Assembly: GCA_028274465.1 (NCBI GenBank)
Contig: CM051456.1
Span: 71,906,753 to 71,970,752, forward strand
Origin: Plantago ovata
Lineage: Eukaryota > Streptophyta > Magnoliopsida > Lamiales > Plantaginaceae
Direction: 5' to 3'
Length of the DNA: 64,000 nucleotides
The position numbers and the translations under genes are program-made. The notes beneath the pieces are model-generated. The model ran no database searches and was not told the origin of the DNA. It saw nothing but the letters and a program-made list of their open reading frames with translations. This document shows positions 33,360 to 43,600 of the stretch, one piece after another (position 1 is the first letter of the stretch; the number at the start of each line of letters is the position of its first letter).

Positions 33360-33765
33360 GAGCTCCAGGTCCCAAGCGAACCGCTTGGCAAACCCAAGCG
33401 GAGCGCTTGGCAGGTCCCAAGCGGACCGCTTGTCAAGCGCTTCCCTTGGATTTCCTTAAGAAAGCCAAGCAGAGCACTTGTGCATCAAAGCTCCCCACTT
33501 CGTTTTTTTTCCTCCATTGCCGATTTAACACCCCAAAAATCTCAATGTGTTTGTCTTGGTGCCTTAGGTGATTAAGGTAGGAAAAAACATCGAAAATCTG
33601 GAAACAGAGCCAAGCGAAGCGCTTGGAAGGGCCAAGCGGTCCGCTTGAATCTTCAGTAAATCAAAAAGTTTACTGGAATTTCAAGCGGAGCGCCTGGAGC
33701 CTCCCAAGCGCTCCGCTTGACAAGCGGACCGCTTGGCGGGAGCCAAGCGGTCCGCCTGGACCCTG
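33360..33765 (+). repeat. Palindrome array, element C internal region
   Basis: At least eight words of the form aagcgNNNcgctt (for example ccaagcggtccgct near 33631 and aagcggaccgctt near 33722), in two clusters (33376-33450 and 33610-33755). It occupies the position where B has ggggcgaatcgcccc-type palindromes. Short frames here are low-complexity by-products. Confidence 0.8.
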
Positions 33766-33936
33766 TACCCAGATTTTCCTCGTTTTTTCCATTCTTCTCA
33801 CCTTTGCGAACCCGTTTTCACTTGTTTCTTGAGTCTTTTCAGGTACTACTCTTCTATAGGAGTTGGACACGAACCTTTATCTCAGGGAAGTGTACTTTCA
33901 ATCCAATTTTTCCTTTTCATTCAACTTTTCTTTGCT

Positions 33937-33970
33937 CGAGGACGAGCAAAAGTTTAGGTTTGGGGAGGGG
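33937..33970 (+). other. Internal PPT-like tract, element C
   Basis: gaggacgagcaaaagttt followed by aggtttggggaggggg, very similar to the true PPT next to the 3' LTR (gaggacaagtaaagg then tttggggag, 47448-47477). Possible second plus-strand primer or a trace of an older 3' end. Confidence 0.55.
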
Positions 33971-34445
33971 GTATTGGATTTTCAGTACTATATGCTTGTG
34001 TGGTTCGTACATGCCTGATTTTACTCAAGTTCATGTGATTTGTCGTGTTTTTTCAAATTTTTGCATGCATATCATCCATAGATTAGTTGTTGCACGTTGT
34101 TGTGTGGAGTCTATTGCCAAGTTTTTTCGAACTTTTCTATTGTGTAGACTAAGTGCTTATGACCATTATCATATGTTGCATCACTTTGCAAGTAGTTTGA
34201 GGCTTGTCTCGCTTGGTTTGTCACATTCACTTGTGCACTAGTTAAGCTTAGTAGTCTCGACATCACCTCGAGTGGTGTTTCTTGTACTGCGGTTCACGAT
34301 GGCTATATAAAATGATGCATGTTAGAATCTATGGTTGTAACCCGTGTAATTATGTACGTAAGAGGCGACAAGTTCTTCACCTCGATTAGAGATTGCCAAA
34401 TGCCTAGGAAGGAGGTAGTGTGAGGTGTGCGATTCCTTGTATTAG

Positions 34446-34654
34446 ACCTATTCTATCGAATAGGTTTGGGGAGGGGGTTGCTTCGTTATACTTGTCTTTC
34501 GTCTTTGAGTCGTTGTAAAGTTTTCTTTTTCTTTTTCTTTTTGTTTTGTGTCCCAACCTATTCTTTCGAATAGGTTTGGGGAGGTGTCTTTGTAAAAAAG
34601 TCTTTCCTTTTTCTTTTTCGTCTTTGTGCTCAAACCTATTCTTTCGAATAGGTT
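34446..34654 (+). other. Three hairpins with PPT-like tails, element C
   Basis: Hairpins at 34446-34465 (8-bp arms), 34555-34576 and 34633-34654 (9-bp arms AACCTATTC / GAATAGGTT). Each runs into ggtttggggagg, the PPT core. B and D have two hairpins each. Confidence 0.87.
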
Positions 34655-34689
34655 TGGGGAGGTGTTTTTGACACTTAGTACTGCTGCTT

Positions 34690-34840
34690 GCCCCTATATT
34701 AAAAAAAAAAAAGAGAAAAAGAAAAGAAGAAGAAAAGAAAAAGAAATATAAAAAAAAAGGAGAAAAGAAAAAGAGAAAATAAAAAAAAGAAGAAAGAAAA
34801 TAAAGAATAAGACCCAAAAGCAAAAGAAGGGTCGCCGCAA
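34690..34840 (+). repeat. Purine tract, element C
   Basis: About 110 nt of A and G (34700-34810) preceded by tactgctgcttg and followed by gaccc...gggtc and agcagt, the same bracket as in B. Confidence 0.75.
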
Positions 34841-35141
34841 GCCAAAAGCAGTCTAGTAAAGTGTCAAGTGTCAAGTGTCATGTAAATATTTGTTATTGTG
34901 AAGTTATCGAGTTGTAAATTCTATCTTTCGTTTCGTGTCACCTTTGTCCAAGGCCTGTTCTTGACCACCCTCGTCTTGCTATTCAAGAAGTGGTTGAAAG
35001 AGGTTCGTTCTTTGAGAGTCTGGGTAGAATAGGGGAGTGTCTTCTCTTTCTAGAGAACCCTCCTTCGTTTGATGACAGCCAGTATTGGTTCGCCCTCTCT
35101 TGAGGAAAAGTCTCGCTTGGTGAACAGTAGTAAGCCCTTGG

Positions 35142-36811
35142 TGTTAGGAAACTTGTAATTTTGATGAGCAATTAACCATGCTAAATTAAGAACAGTCCAG
35201 TAACTAGTACTCTTAAGGTCCATAGGAATTTAGAATTTTAAGGACATTGTAAAAGAGGAACGTTTGCTGATGACTTAGTTAGGTATTAGATAAGTTATTT
35301 CTTTTGTGTATGACGTATTTTATTTTCTGAGAAGAAAATATCTTATTGACACATTTGCGTATGATGTATTTTATTTTCTGAAAAGAAAATATCTTATTGA
35401 TGCTTAGCTTTAATGAATCTTATTTTCTGAAAAGAAAATGACCTATTGAAGCATTTGCTGAAGATATATTTTGTTTATTACAAACAAATTATTTAAGCAA
35501 ATAAGAAACCGGTCAGAATCTTGAAGACTTTTGAAGATCTGAAGAATTGAAGACTTGAAGACTTGAAGATTGCTGAAGACTGGTAAGGCACGTGTTTTCT
35601 CAGAAAGTGGAATGTTCAGCAACAGCATTGCATAAGTGAAAATCTGAAAGACAGAGTAGGTTGTGCTTGCTGAAACTGAGACTGAACACTTGCTGATGAA
35701 CATATGTGACCTCTTGCTGAATGTACGAGATTTTGCGCTCCAATGTTACTGTTTGAATTCTATTCAAATGTGCATTTATTGCAAAGCTTACACGCAAAGG
35801 ACATGAAGACTAGAAGACAAACAAAGTCGCTGCTGAAAGTACAAAAGCAAGATAGTGACATGTTAAGGAACAAAAGCCTTAGGATTTGAAATTCAAACGG
35901 CTCCTTACTTGCACTATAAATAGAGGTCATCCGGCAAAGAGTTGAAGTGTGTCAACAACGTGATCAAACTCTCACTTGTGCTTAAAAACTCACAAACCTT
36001 CAATCACTCTTACTGCCATTGATCCGTTCCAAGACTTAAAGCTTGAAAAAGCTACTTGTGAAGAAGTAGAACAAACTCGGCTAAGAAATTAGTTTAGTGT
36101 TCTTTCTTTCGAACAAGAACAAGTCTTGACACCAGAAACAATCAAACTTGTTTACTGCAAAGTATTCCAAGTTATGTTTCTTAGATTACTTGTTGTAACT
36201 GAATAAGTTATAATTAAGTCATCTCACCCCAAAACTCTCTAACTGAAAATACACCCTTTCAGGCGTGATATTCAGGGGGAACTTAATCGAGCATAGTTTT
36301 TCTGATTAAAAGTACCAAGTTTGGTGGAGAACAAGGTTGAGTTCTCTAGTTTAGGTTGGAGACAAAGCAAGTGCGCTTTGGTTTCTGTTGAATCGCTTTA
36401 GATAGGAGATTGTAAGGAACCTCAACCATATCTTAGTGGATTCAGTCCTAGAAAGGACAAAGTGGATTAGTTGAGAGATTACGTCACTCTCAGATACCAC
36501 TATAAAAGCGTTTGTGTGATTTACTTACTGCATTTAGCTTTCAGCAAATTATATCTGTTTGTACCAGTCACTCACTTCACTTGCTGAAAAGAGCACTTAT
36601 CGTTTCAAAGACTTCCGCTCTCTGATTTTAAGTATCAGCAAACCAAGCTACTGGAAAGTAACTTACGCTTGCTGAGAAAGTTAAGTATCAACAACCTCAT
36701 TACTGAAAAGTAATAAGTACTTGTTGAGAAAGTTTTTAAACGACGAAAGTTTGAAAAGATTATTCACCCCCCCCCCCTCTAGTCTTTTCTTGTTGTTTAA
36801 AGGGACCAACA
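35142..36811 (+). repeat. 5' LTR of Copia-2
   Basis: 1670 bp, TGTTAGG...CCAACA. Degenerate gaagactt repeats 35519-35580, G-box near 35590, TATA box (tataaata) near 35917. Confidence 0.94.
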
Positions 36812-36813
36812 AG

Positions 36814-36825
36814 TGGTATCAGAGC
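36814..36825 (+). other. Primer-binding site, Copia-2 (initiator tRNA-Met)
   Basis: A perfect TGGTATCAGAGC 2 nt after the LTR. Confidence 0.93.
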
Positions 36826-36923
36826 AGGAGGTTCTTTAGCCTTCTGCACTGAACCTAGATCCCCTTAAGTGCTTTCCGTAAATCACTCTCACTTGATCAG
36901 TTTGGTAGTGCTTTGCTGACAGG

Positions 36924-39344
36924 ATGTCTTTAGGAGATGCTCCCTTGTTGAAGCTGGAAAATTACGAGAAATGACGAAACAACACGATGCTACATCTTGA
37001 GGCCATTAGTGATGAGATGGTAACCGTCATTAATGATGGACCTATCAAGATCACTAAGATTGAAAGGAGTTTCCCTCACAAGATCACTGAAGCTGGGAAG
37101 GAAACCACCCTTGGCGAACCATCAGATACTGTTGTGCCAAAACCAAGAGAGGAATGGATTTCTGACGAAGCTAAGAGATTCCGTCTTGATGGCCAAGCAA
37201 GAAACATCATCATCAGATCAACTCCGGATACCATACAGTGCAAACTGTGGGGTGCTAAGACTGCAAAGGAAGCTTGGAAAATGGTTCAAGATCTTTGTGC
37301 TGGATCTGACAAGACCAAGGAAAACAAACTTGAAGTACTTAAATTAAAGTTTCAAAACTTTAAGCAAGGTGCTAACGAGTCACTGGAAGACTTGGACTTC
37401 AGATTCACAACTCTTGTTAGTGAAATGGCAGCGCTGGGTGTTGGAAATCTTTATTCAGATTCTGAGAAAGTGAAAACTATCATCAGAAGTTTGAATCAAG
37501 AATGGATCCATACTCAGAATTTCTATTATAATCAAGGAATGCCTGACATTACACCAACAGAGTTGTTCTCTCATCTTGCTACTGTCAATTATGAGACAAA
37601 GCAAAGAGAAAATGTGTTTGCTGAAAAATCGCAAAACATTGCTCTTGCTGCAAAGCCGTCATCTTCTGAGAAGAAGAATGATAAAGAGCCTGCTGATGAA
37701 AATGCTTTAGTTGTTAAAAATATGAAGAAGTTCATCAGTAAGGAACTTGAAAGGCGAAAAGCAAAAGAGAAGCTGAAAAAGCATCTTGGTAACAACTACC
37801 ATAAGTAAAAGAATGATACTAGCTCGCTGAACAAGCAAGCTCAGCAAGCTACATCTTCAGAAGAACCAGCAGTTGGAAATGATCTATGTTTTTACTGCAA
37901 AAAGCCTGGACACTTCAAAGCTAATTACCCTTTGCTGAAAGGCAAGTCTGCTGAAAAGAAGAAGAAGTTCAAAAGAGCTTTCATTGCTGAAGAAAAGAAG
38001 AAGCTTCAAGCAAAAATCGATGCATTGTGTATTGATACAAGCTCAGAAGACAGTGAGGATGAAAGTTCAGACACCGACGATGAAGAAGTCACTCTAGACG
38101 TGGAGATTGGCAAAGAAGTGTGTGGAATAGCTATGGAAGCTTATCCAGATGTGTCGAACTACGAATTCTGCCTCATGGCCGGTCAGGTAAATAACTCTAC
38201 CTCTGACTCAGAATCAGAAAGTGAAGACGAGATTGACCTTGACAAGATTCAAGGAGAAATTGAAAGATTTGAGAAAACTCTCAGCAAACAGCAAGAGAAA
38301 CTTCAACTTGCTGAAACTCTGACCAAGCAAACTACTGAAAAGTATGTTTTGCTGAAGGAAGAGACAGAAGAAAAGGTTGCTGAAATAAGGCGTCTTAAGA
38401 AGTTGATTGCTGAGGCTGCAGAGAAGAATTCTCAAATGGCATTAGAATTGGAAGAGTATCAGTCCTCAATTCTAAAGTTACTTGCTGAAATCCAAGAGAT
38501 GAAAAAGATGAAAATCAATTTCAAATCCTATGTGGAAGCAAGTAATACGCTGACTGAACTAAACTCTTACTTGAGAGATCCATCTCAGAAAAAAGGTTTA
38601 GGAGCAACGTGTGAAGGTGATAACGTAGAAATCTTGAGAAAAGATAAATCACCTATCTCCTTTGTACGTGCTACTGATAGTAGTCCACCAGTGATCTATC
38701 AGTTTGGTCAAACTAAGGTTGCTGAAACATGCAATCAAGTAATTATGACCATAAAGCCCGCTGTTGCTACTCAAAGTAACAAGACTTTAAAAGAAAAACA
38801 GGTTGCTGAGAAGCAAACTGGAAAGAAAAAGAATGCCGTGAAGCATTCCGCCAAACAAGTTGCTGAAAAGCAAGTTGTTAAGACTAAAGACAAGATTACC
38901 AAAAGTAATCAGAAGTCCTTTGCTGACAAACCTGAATCAAGTAAGGTTGCTGAAGCTAAAGCTCAGCATTCTCCAAAGAGTGGACTCGGTTTCAAAACCA
39001 AGCAAAGTCAACTCTTTCATGAGTATAAGAAAAGTCAGTAAAGATACTTCAAAGAGATGAAGAAAATCAAGCCTAAGAGTTCTGAAAAGACTCCCAATGC
39101 TAGGACTAGAAGGAACCTTGCTAGAAAAGAACTTACTGAAAAGTATGTTCAGCAAAAAGGTCAACAGAGCAAGACACCACATCAGAAACTGGATTTGACC
39201 AGCACGAGTCAAAAGTCTTTCAGCTCAAATCCTCCTAGTTCCTCAACAAGTAGAAAACAAGTCAAAGTTGAAAAACTTCAGACTTGGGTTTCCACTGGAC
39301 GCATTCTTGAACATGTTAATGGACATCCATCATTGGATAATTAA
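36924..39344 (+). pseudogene. gag of Copia-2, three nonsense codons
   Basis: Copia-type Gag (nucleocapsid and particle protein). ATG 36924 as in Copia-3. The frame continues to 39344 but has stops at 36972-36974 (Trp TGG to TGA, codon 17), 37806-37808 (Tyr to TAA) and 39039-39041 (Gln to TAA). The knuckle starting at 37888 reads CFYCKKPGHFKANY: the last Cys ligand is Tyr (37926-37928), whereas Copia-3 keeps Cys. After it come a Lys-rich stretch, an acidic Ser/Asp/Glu stretch and a long coiled coil (about 38220-38540). The last codons before the natural TAA overlap the proposed 80-nt intron. Confidence 0.88.
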
Positions 39345-39367
39345 CTTGTTTGCTCTTGATTGTGCAG
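39288..39367 (+). other. Candidate 80-nt intron at the gag-pol junction, Copia-2
   Basis: GT at 39288 follows a TGG codon. AG at 39366-39367 ends ttgattgtgcag, with a branch-like ttaac about 23 nt upstream and a U-rich stretch between. Removing it joins gag and pol in the same frame at a codon boundary and bypasses the gag stop (39342-39344). Conserved in Copia-3 (52640-52719). A -1 frameshift is an alternative, but no slippery heptamer is visible. Confidence 0.6.
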
Positions 39368-40660
39368 ACTGCAGCCACGGAGACAAACGATGCAATCTGG
39401 CACTTTGATAGTGGTTGTGGAAAGCACATGACGGGCAACAAGAATAACCTTATAAACTATAGACGGTGGTCTAAAGGTCCAACAATAAGGTTTGCTGGTG
39501 GAGGCTCCGGATCTACAAAAGGCTATGGTGATGTGAAGTTGGGATGCATAACCATTTCTGGAGTTCTTTATGTCAAAAATCTTAAGTTTAACCTTTTCAG
39601 CATGAGTCAATTTGCTGACAAAGGATACTTCATCGAAATTAAAAGTGATGAATGTAAACTTGTAGATTTTGAGACTAAAAAGGTTATAATGATTGCAAGA
39701 AGATCAGGAGGCTTGTACACCGTTGATTGGTCTTCAGCAAACGTTGAAAAATGCCTTGTCTATGATCATGATTGTCTTGCTGAAAAAGCATGGTTATGGC
39801 ATAAACGAACAAGTCATCTAAACTTCAAGACGCTGAATAAGCTATCTAAAAAGGCACTTGTAGTTGGATTACCTAGGGTTACTTTTAAGAAGGATGGTGT
39901 TTGCAATGCATGTCAGCAAGGAAAGCAAACCAAATCTTCTTTCAAGAACAAGGCAGTACCGTCAACTACAAAACCTTTACAACTCTTACACATGGACTTG
40001 TTTGAATCTTCTTCAACAAGCTATGCTGGTAAGAAGTATAGTCTAGTCGTGGTAGATGACTATTCAAGATTCACTTGGGTAGTGTTCATCAAGCACAAAT
40101 CTGAAACCAAGACTGAAATACCTAACTTGCTGAATAAGCTTGAAGTCATGAAAAATGACAAGGTAAAAGTCATAAGGACAAACCATGGTACTGAGTTTGT
40201 AAACCAGTACATAACTGAATATTGTACCTCCAAAGGTATTCAACATCAGTTATCCTCAGTAAGGACACCACAGCAAAACGGTGTTGCTGAACGGAAGAAT
40301 CGTACCCTGAAAGAAGCCGCAAGAACAATGCTTGCTGACACTGAAATAAGTGAGGCTTACTGGGTTGAAGCGATTAATACCGCCTGCTATACTCAGAATA
40401 GATGTTTGATTACTAAGGAATACAACAAAACTCCTTATGAATTGTTTGTTGGTAGACCTCCTAACATCACTCATCTAAGAGTATTTGGTTGCAAGTGTTT
40501 CGTTCTTAACAATGGTAGAGAATACCTAAGAACATTTCAACCAAAGGTAGACGAAGCGATATTTCTTGGCTACTCCTTGCACAGTAAAGCTTATAGAGTT
40601 TACAACAAAAAGGCACAAAAGATTGAAGAATCTGTGCATGTTGTATTCTACGAAATGTGA
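39368..40660 (+). pseudogene. protease-integrase of Copia-2, integrase catalytic residue lost
   Basis: The first part of pol. The protease motif lies in WHFDSGCGKHMTG (Asp-Ser-Gly codons 39407-39415). Next is the integrase zinc-binding region (LWHKRTSHLNF...CNACQQGK) and the catalytic core. Of the D,D-35-E triad, the first Asp (HMDLF, 39995-39997) and Glu (AERKNRT, 40288-40290) are present. The second is Asn (RTNHGTEF, 40181-40183) where Copia-3 has Asp, so strand transfer should fail. A TGA at 40658-40660 replaces a Ser codon, after which the frame continues into the fused ORF. A TTG near 39350 also opens this frame, but the proposed acceptor gives a better start. Confidence 0.88.
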
Positions 40661-40666
40661 CAAGGT

Positions 40667-43600
40667 GTGCCTGCTGAAGAAGAAATATCAGAATGTATGA
40701 AAAAGCTAATCATACATGAGCAAAGAACTGAATCTGATGCCAGGCAAATTAAGTCAATTGAACTAAATGATGATTCTGACAATGACTCTCCTTCCCCAAG
40801 TCATGACAAGATAAAAATAGTTCATGACAAAGAATTTCCAGCAAAAGATGCAGTTGCTCCGGAAGTTGCTGAAATTACGCAATCTCCAGTGCCTGGTGAT
40901 GAAATACCTCAATCCAGCAATGCTGAACAAGCAGTTGCTGACGAACAAATCTCAGCAGAGACACAAATTCCCAGTAGTACTGAACAACTTAGAGATGAAA
41001 CTGCTGTTGGTGGTGGTAACACAAATGAAACTGCTGTAGAAAATCAACAAGGTACGTGTACAACAGCCGTTGCTGAAAATGCAACAATAGATGACTCTGG
41101 GAAACTGGAGAAATCTAAAAAGAAAAAGAGGAAAGCTGATGATGACACTCAGACTGCAACGTCATCAGCAAATCCCGTACCTAAGAGGAAACGGACAAGT
41201 AACAAAAGAAAGAAGACACTGGCTTCTCAGTCAGTCCCTAATGTCCAAGACTCCTCAGTCAATTCCCAGACAAATGCTGAAACGCATTTGCCAGTAGATG
41301 TTGCTGAAGTAATTACTGAAACATATATCAGCAATGTTGAAGTGTTTGCGGAAGCCTTCAACAATCAACTTAACGTTGATAATTCTACTGAGAATAGACC
41401 ACAAGGCAGTGGAAATGAAATTCCTGCCCAAGTCCCAGATATCTACATTGTAGATATTCCAAATGATCCAACTATGGAACCAGCAAGCGACATTGCTGCT
41501 GATCTGCAAAGAGCGGCACTTGCTGATGCTGCTGAAGAAATGGTTGCTGAACAAGCAACTCATCAAGTTGCTGAAACCCAGCTTGTTGATGGACCAGTTG
41601 CTGAAATAGCAATGGTTCCAGTTCCTGAAGTTGCTGAGACTCAAGAAGCACTATTCAAAGACGCATCTCTTGATGCTGAGAATACTGGCCCAAGTTCACC
41701 CAAGACTTCAATTGACAAAGTCCAGCTTGTACTGGAAGATTTAAGCAAACAAATGGAGTTGGAGATTGAAGAATCATTCAACAAGTCAATTGATCTCTTC
41801 ATGACAAGCAGTGAGCTTAAAGGTCAAGATGCTTCTGCTCAACTTGTCAATTCAGAGACAAGGGAGATTGCTGAAACCGCACAGCTTTCTCAGTTAGAGC
41901 AAAATCAGAAGTCTGCTGAAGAAACAGTCCCAGAAGCAGAAGATACTGTTAATGCTGAAAGGACTGAGCCACAACCTGTCCTTCCTCAGCAGGTAGTTAA
42001 TTCAACCATCAGTAAAACTTCAAATTCTGAAAATTGTTCTTTTGCTAAAATTATTCTTTCTCTACAGACTTCTCAAGATGCAAGTCAGATGGTTGCTAAA
42101 GCCTCTGCACCAGAACCAACACTCCCTGCTCAGCAGGTAGTTAATAATTTTGGTATAAAAACTAAGTTTGACAGCTTAGTACTTGTGTCTAATTTTAATT
42201 TATTTCAGGATGAACAAATGGAGGATGCTACTCAAGCTCCTCATGGAATGGAAATTGTACTACATGAGCTTGCTGACTCTCAGCAGGTAAATCATGTTTC
42301 AGATTTAAACTCTAAAACAATTCTCCAAACCAATCCTGATCTAAATAAAATTCTTTTTCAGGCTCAAAAGGAGACCACTGAAGTGGTACTCATCACTGAA
42401 GTTCAGCAAGTATGTTCTGAAGAACTTTACTTGAATTTCAAGAGGACAACTTTGTCAAGAGTTGCTAAGTCTGTCAGCAACTGGCAAAGATACAGGAGAA
42501 TGGACTTCTCAGATCTTCACCTTCATCTCTCAAATGAGAAAAAGAGAACTTCACTGTTAAAGCTCGAAACATTTGTCCACTCCATCCTTCCTGAAGAAAT
42601 GACATATTCTCAGCTAATGAGCTCAAATCTGATTGCTCAAATCAGAGAGAATATGAAGGCCAAATTTAAGAGTGCCTCTCCAGCTGAACAAGCTGTGATG
42701 CTCAAAGGTCTGTTTGTTCCTGTGGTGGCTGATCCCCACAAATTGACTGAGGAAGAGGAAGTGACAAGTGTTGCTTTGTACAAGCATGTTGAGCTAGTCA
42801 TTCTGACAGATGATGAAGAAGAAGAAGAAGAAGATGAGAACATTCCCACTGATCCCAGTGATGATGAAGGAAAAGATTCTAAGGACAAGAAAGATGACGA
42901 TGATGCCAATCAAGGTCCAAGTCCTGGTGCTGGTGGATTGAAGTTAACAGTTGCTGACAATATTCAATCTGACAATCAGCAAGCTGAACAACAACAATCT
43001 CAGCAAGAATCTCAACCTCCTCCTGCTGCTGCTGAAAATCAAGCACCTGTACAAGGTGTTGATACTGAAGAAGAATACGCCAGAAAAAGGGCTGCCTTGA
43101 AAAATGGCAAGAGTCCAGTTTCTGGTGCCAAGGTTACTGAAGAAAACCTTGAAGATGAGGATGAAGAAGATGAAGATTACCAACGAGCTCTACAAAACAG
43201 TCTCGTGATCCATGCAAGGCATACGCAAGATCTGGAAATTGGTGAATCTTCAAGACCAAAATCAAAGGAAGTTCCATCCCTTCCACTTACTACTGGCGAA
43301 ACTCCAGTTATTGAGTCTCAAACGTTGCCTTCAGCAACTACTCAATTAAAACTAACTACTGGCGAAACTCCAGTAATTGAGCCACAAACTCAATTGAAAC
43401 AACTATCTACTGGTGAAACTCCAGTCGTTGAGTCTGAAGAGTTTCCATCAGCAACCACTCAACAAAAAGGAAGAGAAGCTACTGACAAAGGCTTAAAAGT
43501 CGCTCAACTTGATGAATCTAAGGATGATGACAACTTGTCAGAAAATGATGATGAACAATCCAAGCGAGACCCAAAAGTCGTTCAGATTCCTCCTCCTGAT

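Larger units (their letters stand above)
33971..35141 (+). other. Conserved non-coding region of element C (left of Copia-2)
   Basis: Carries the same ordered words as B and D (tactgcggttcacga, cctaggaaggaggtagtgtg, three hairpins, purine tract, gaccaccctcgtc). No gene is present. Confidence 0.75.

Noticed and set aside
34404..34874. Minus-strand frame of 156 codons with repeated LPKPIRKNR
   Set aside because: The repeat is the antisense translation of the three hairpins in element C.
39338..39350. Programmed -1 frameshift at the gag-pol junction
   Set aside because: The two frames overlap by about one codon and there is no slippery heptamer. The intron model restores frame exactly; the frameshift is kept only as an alternative.
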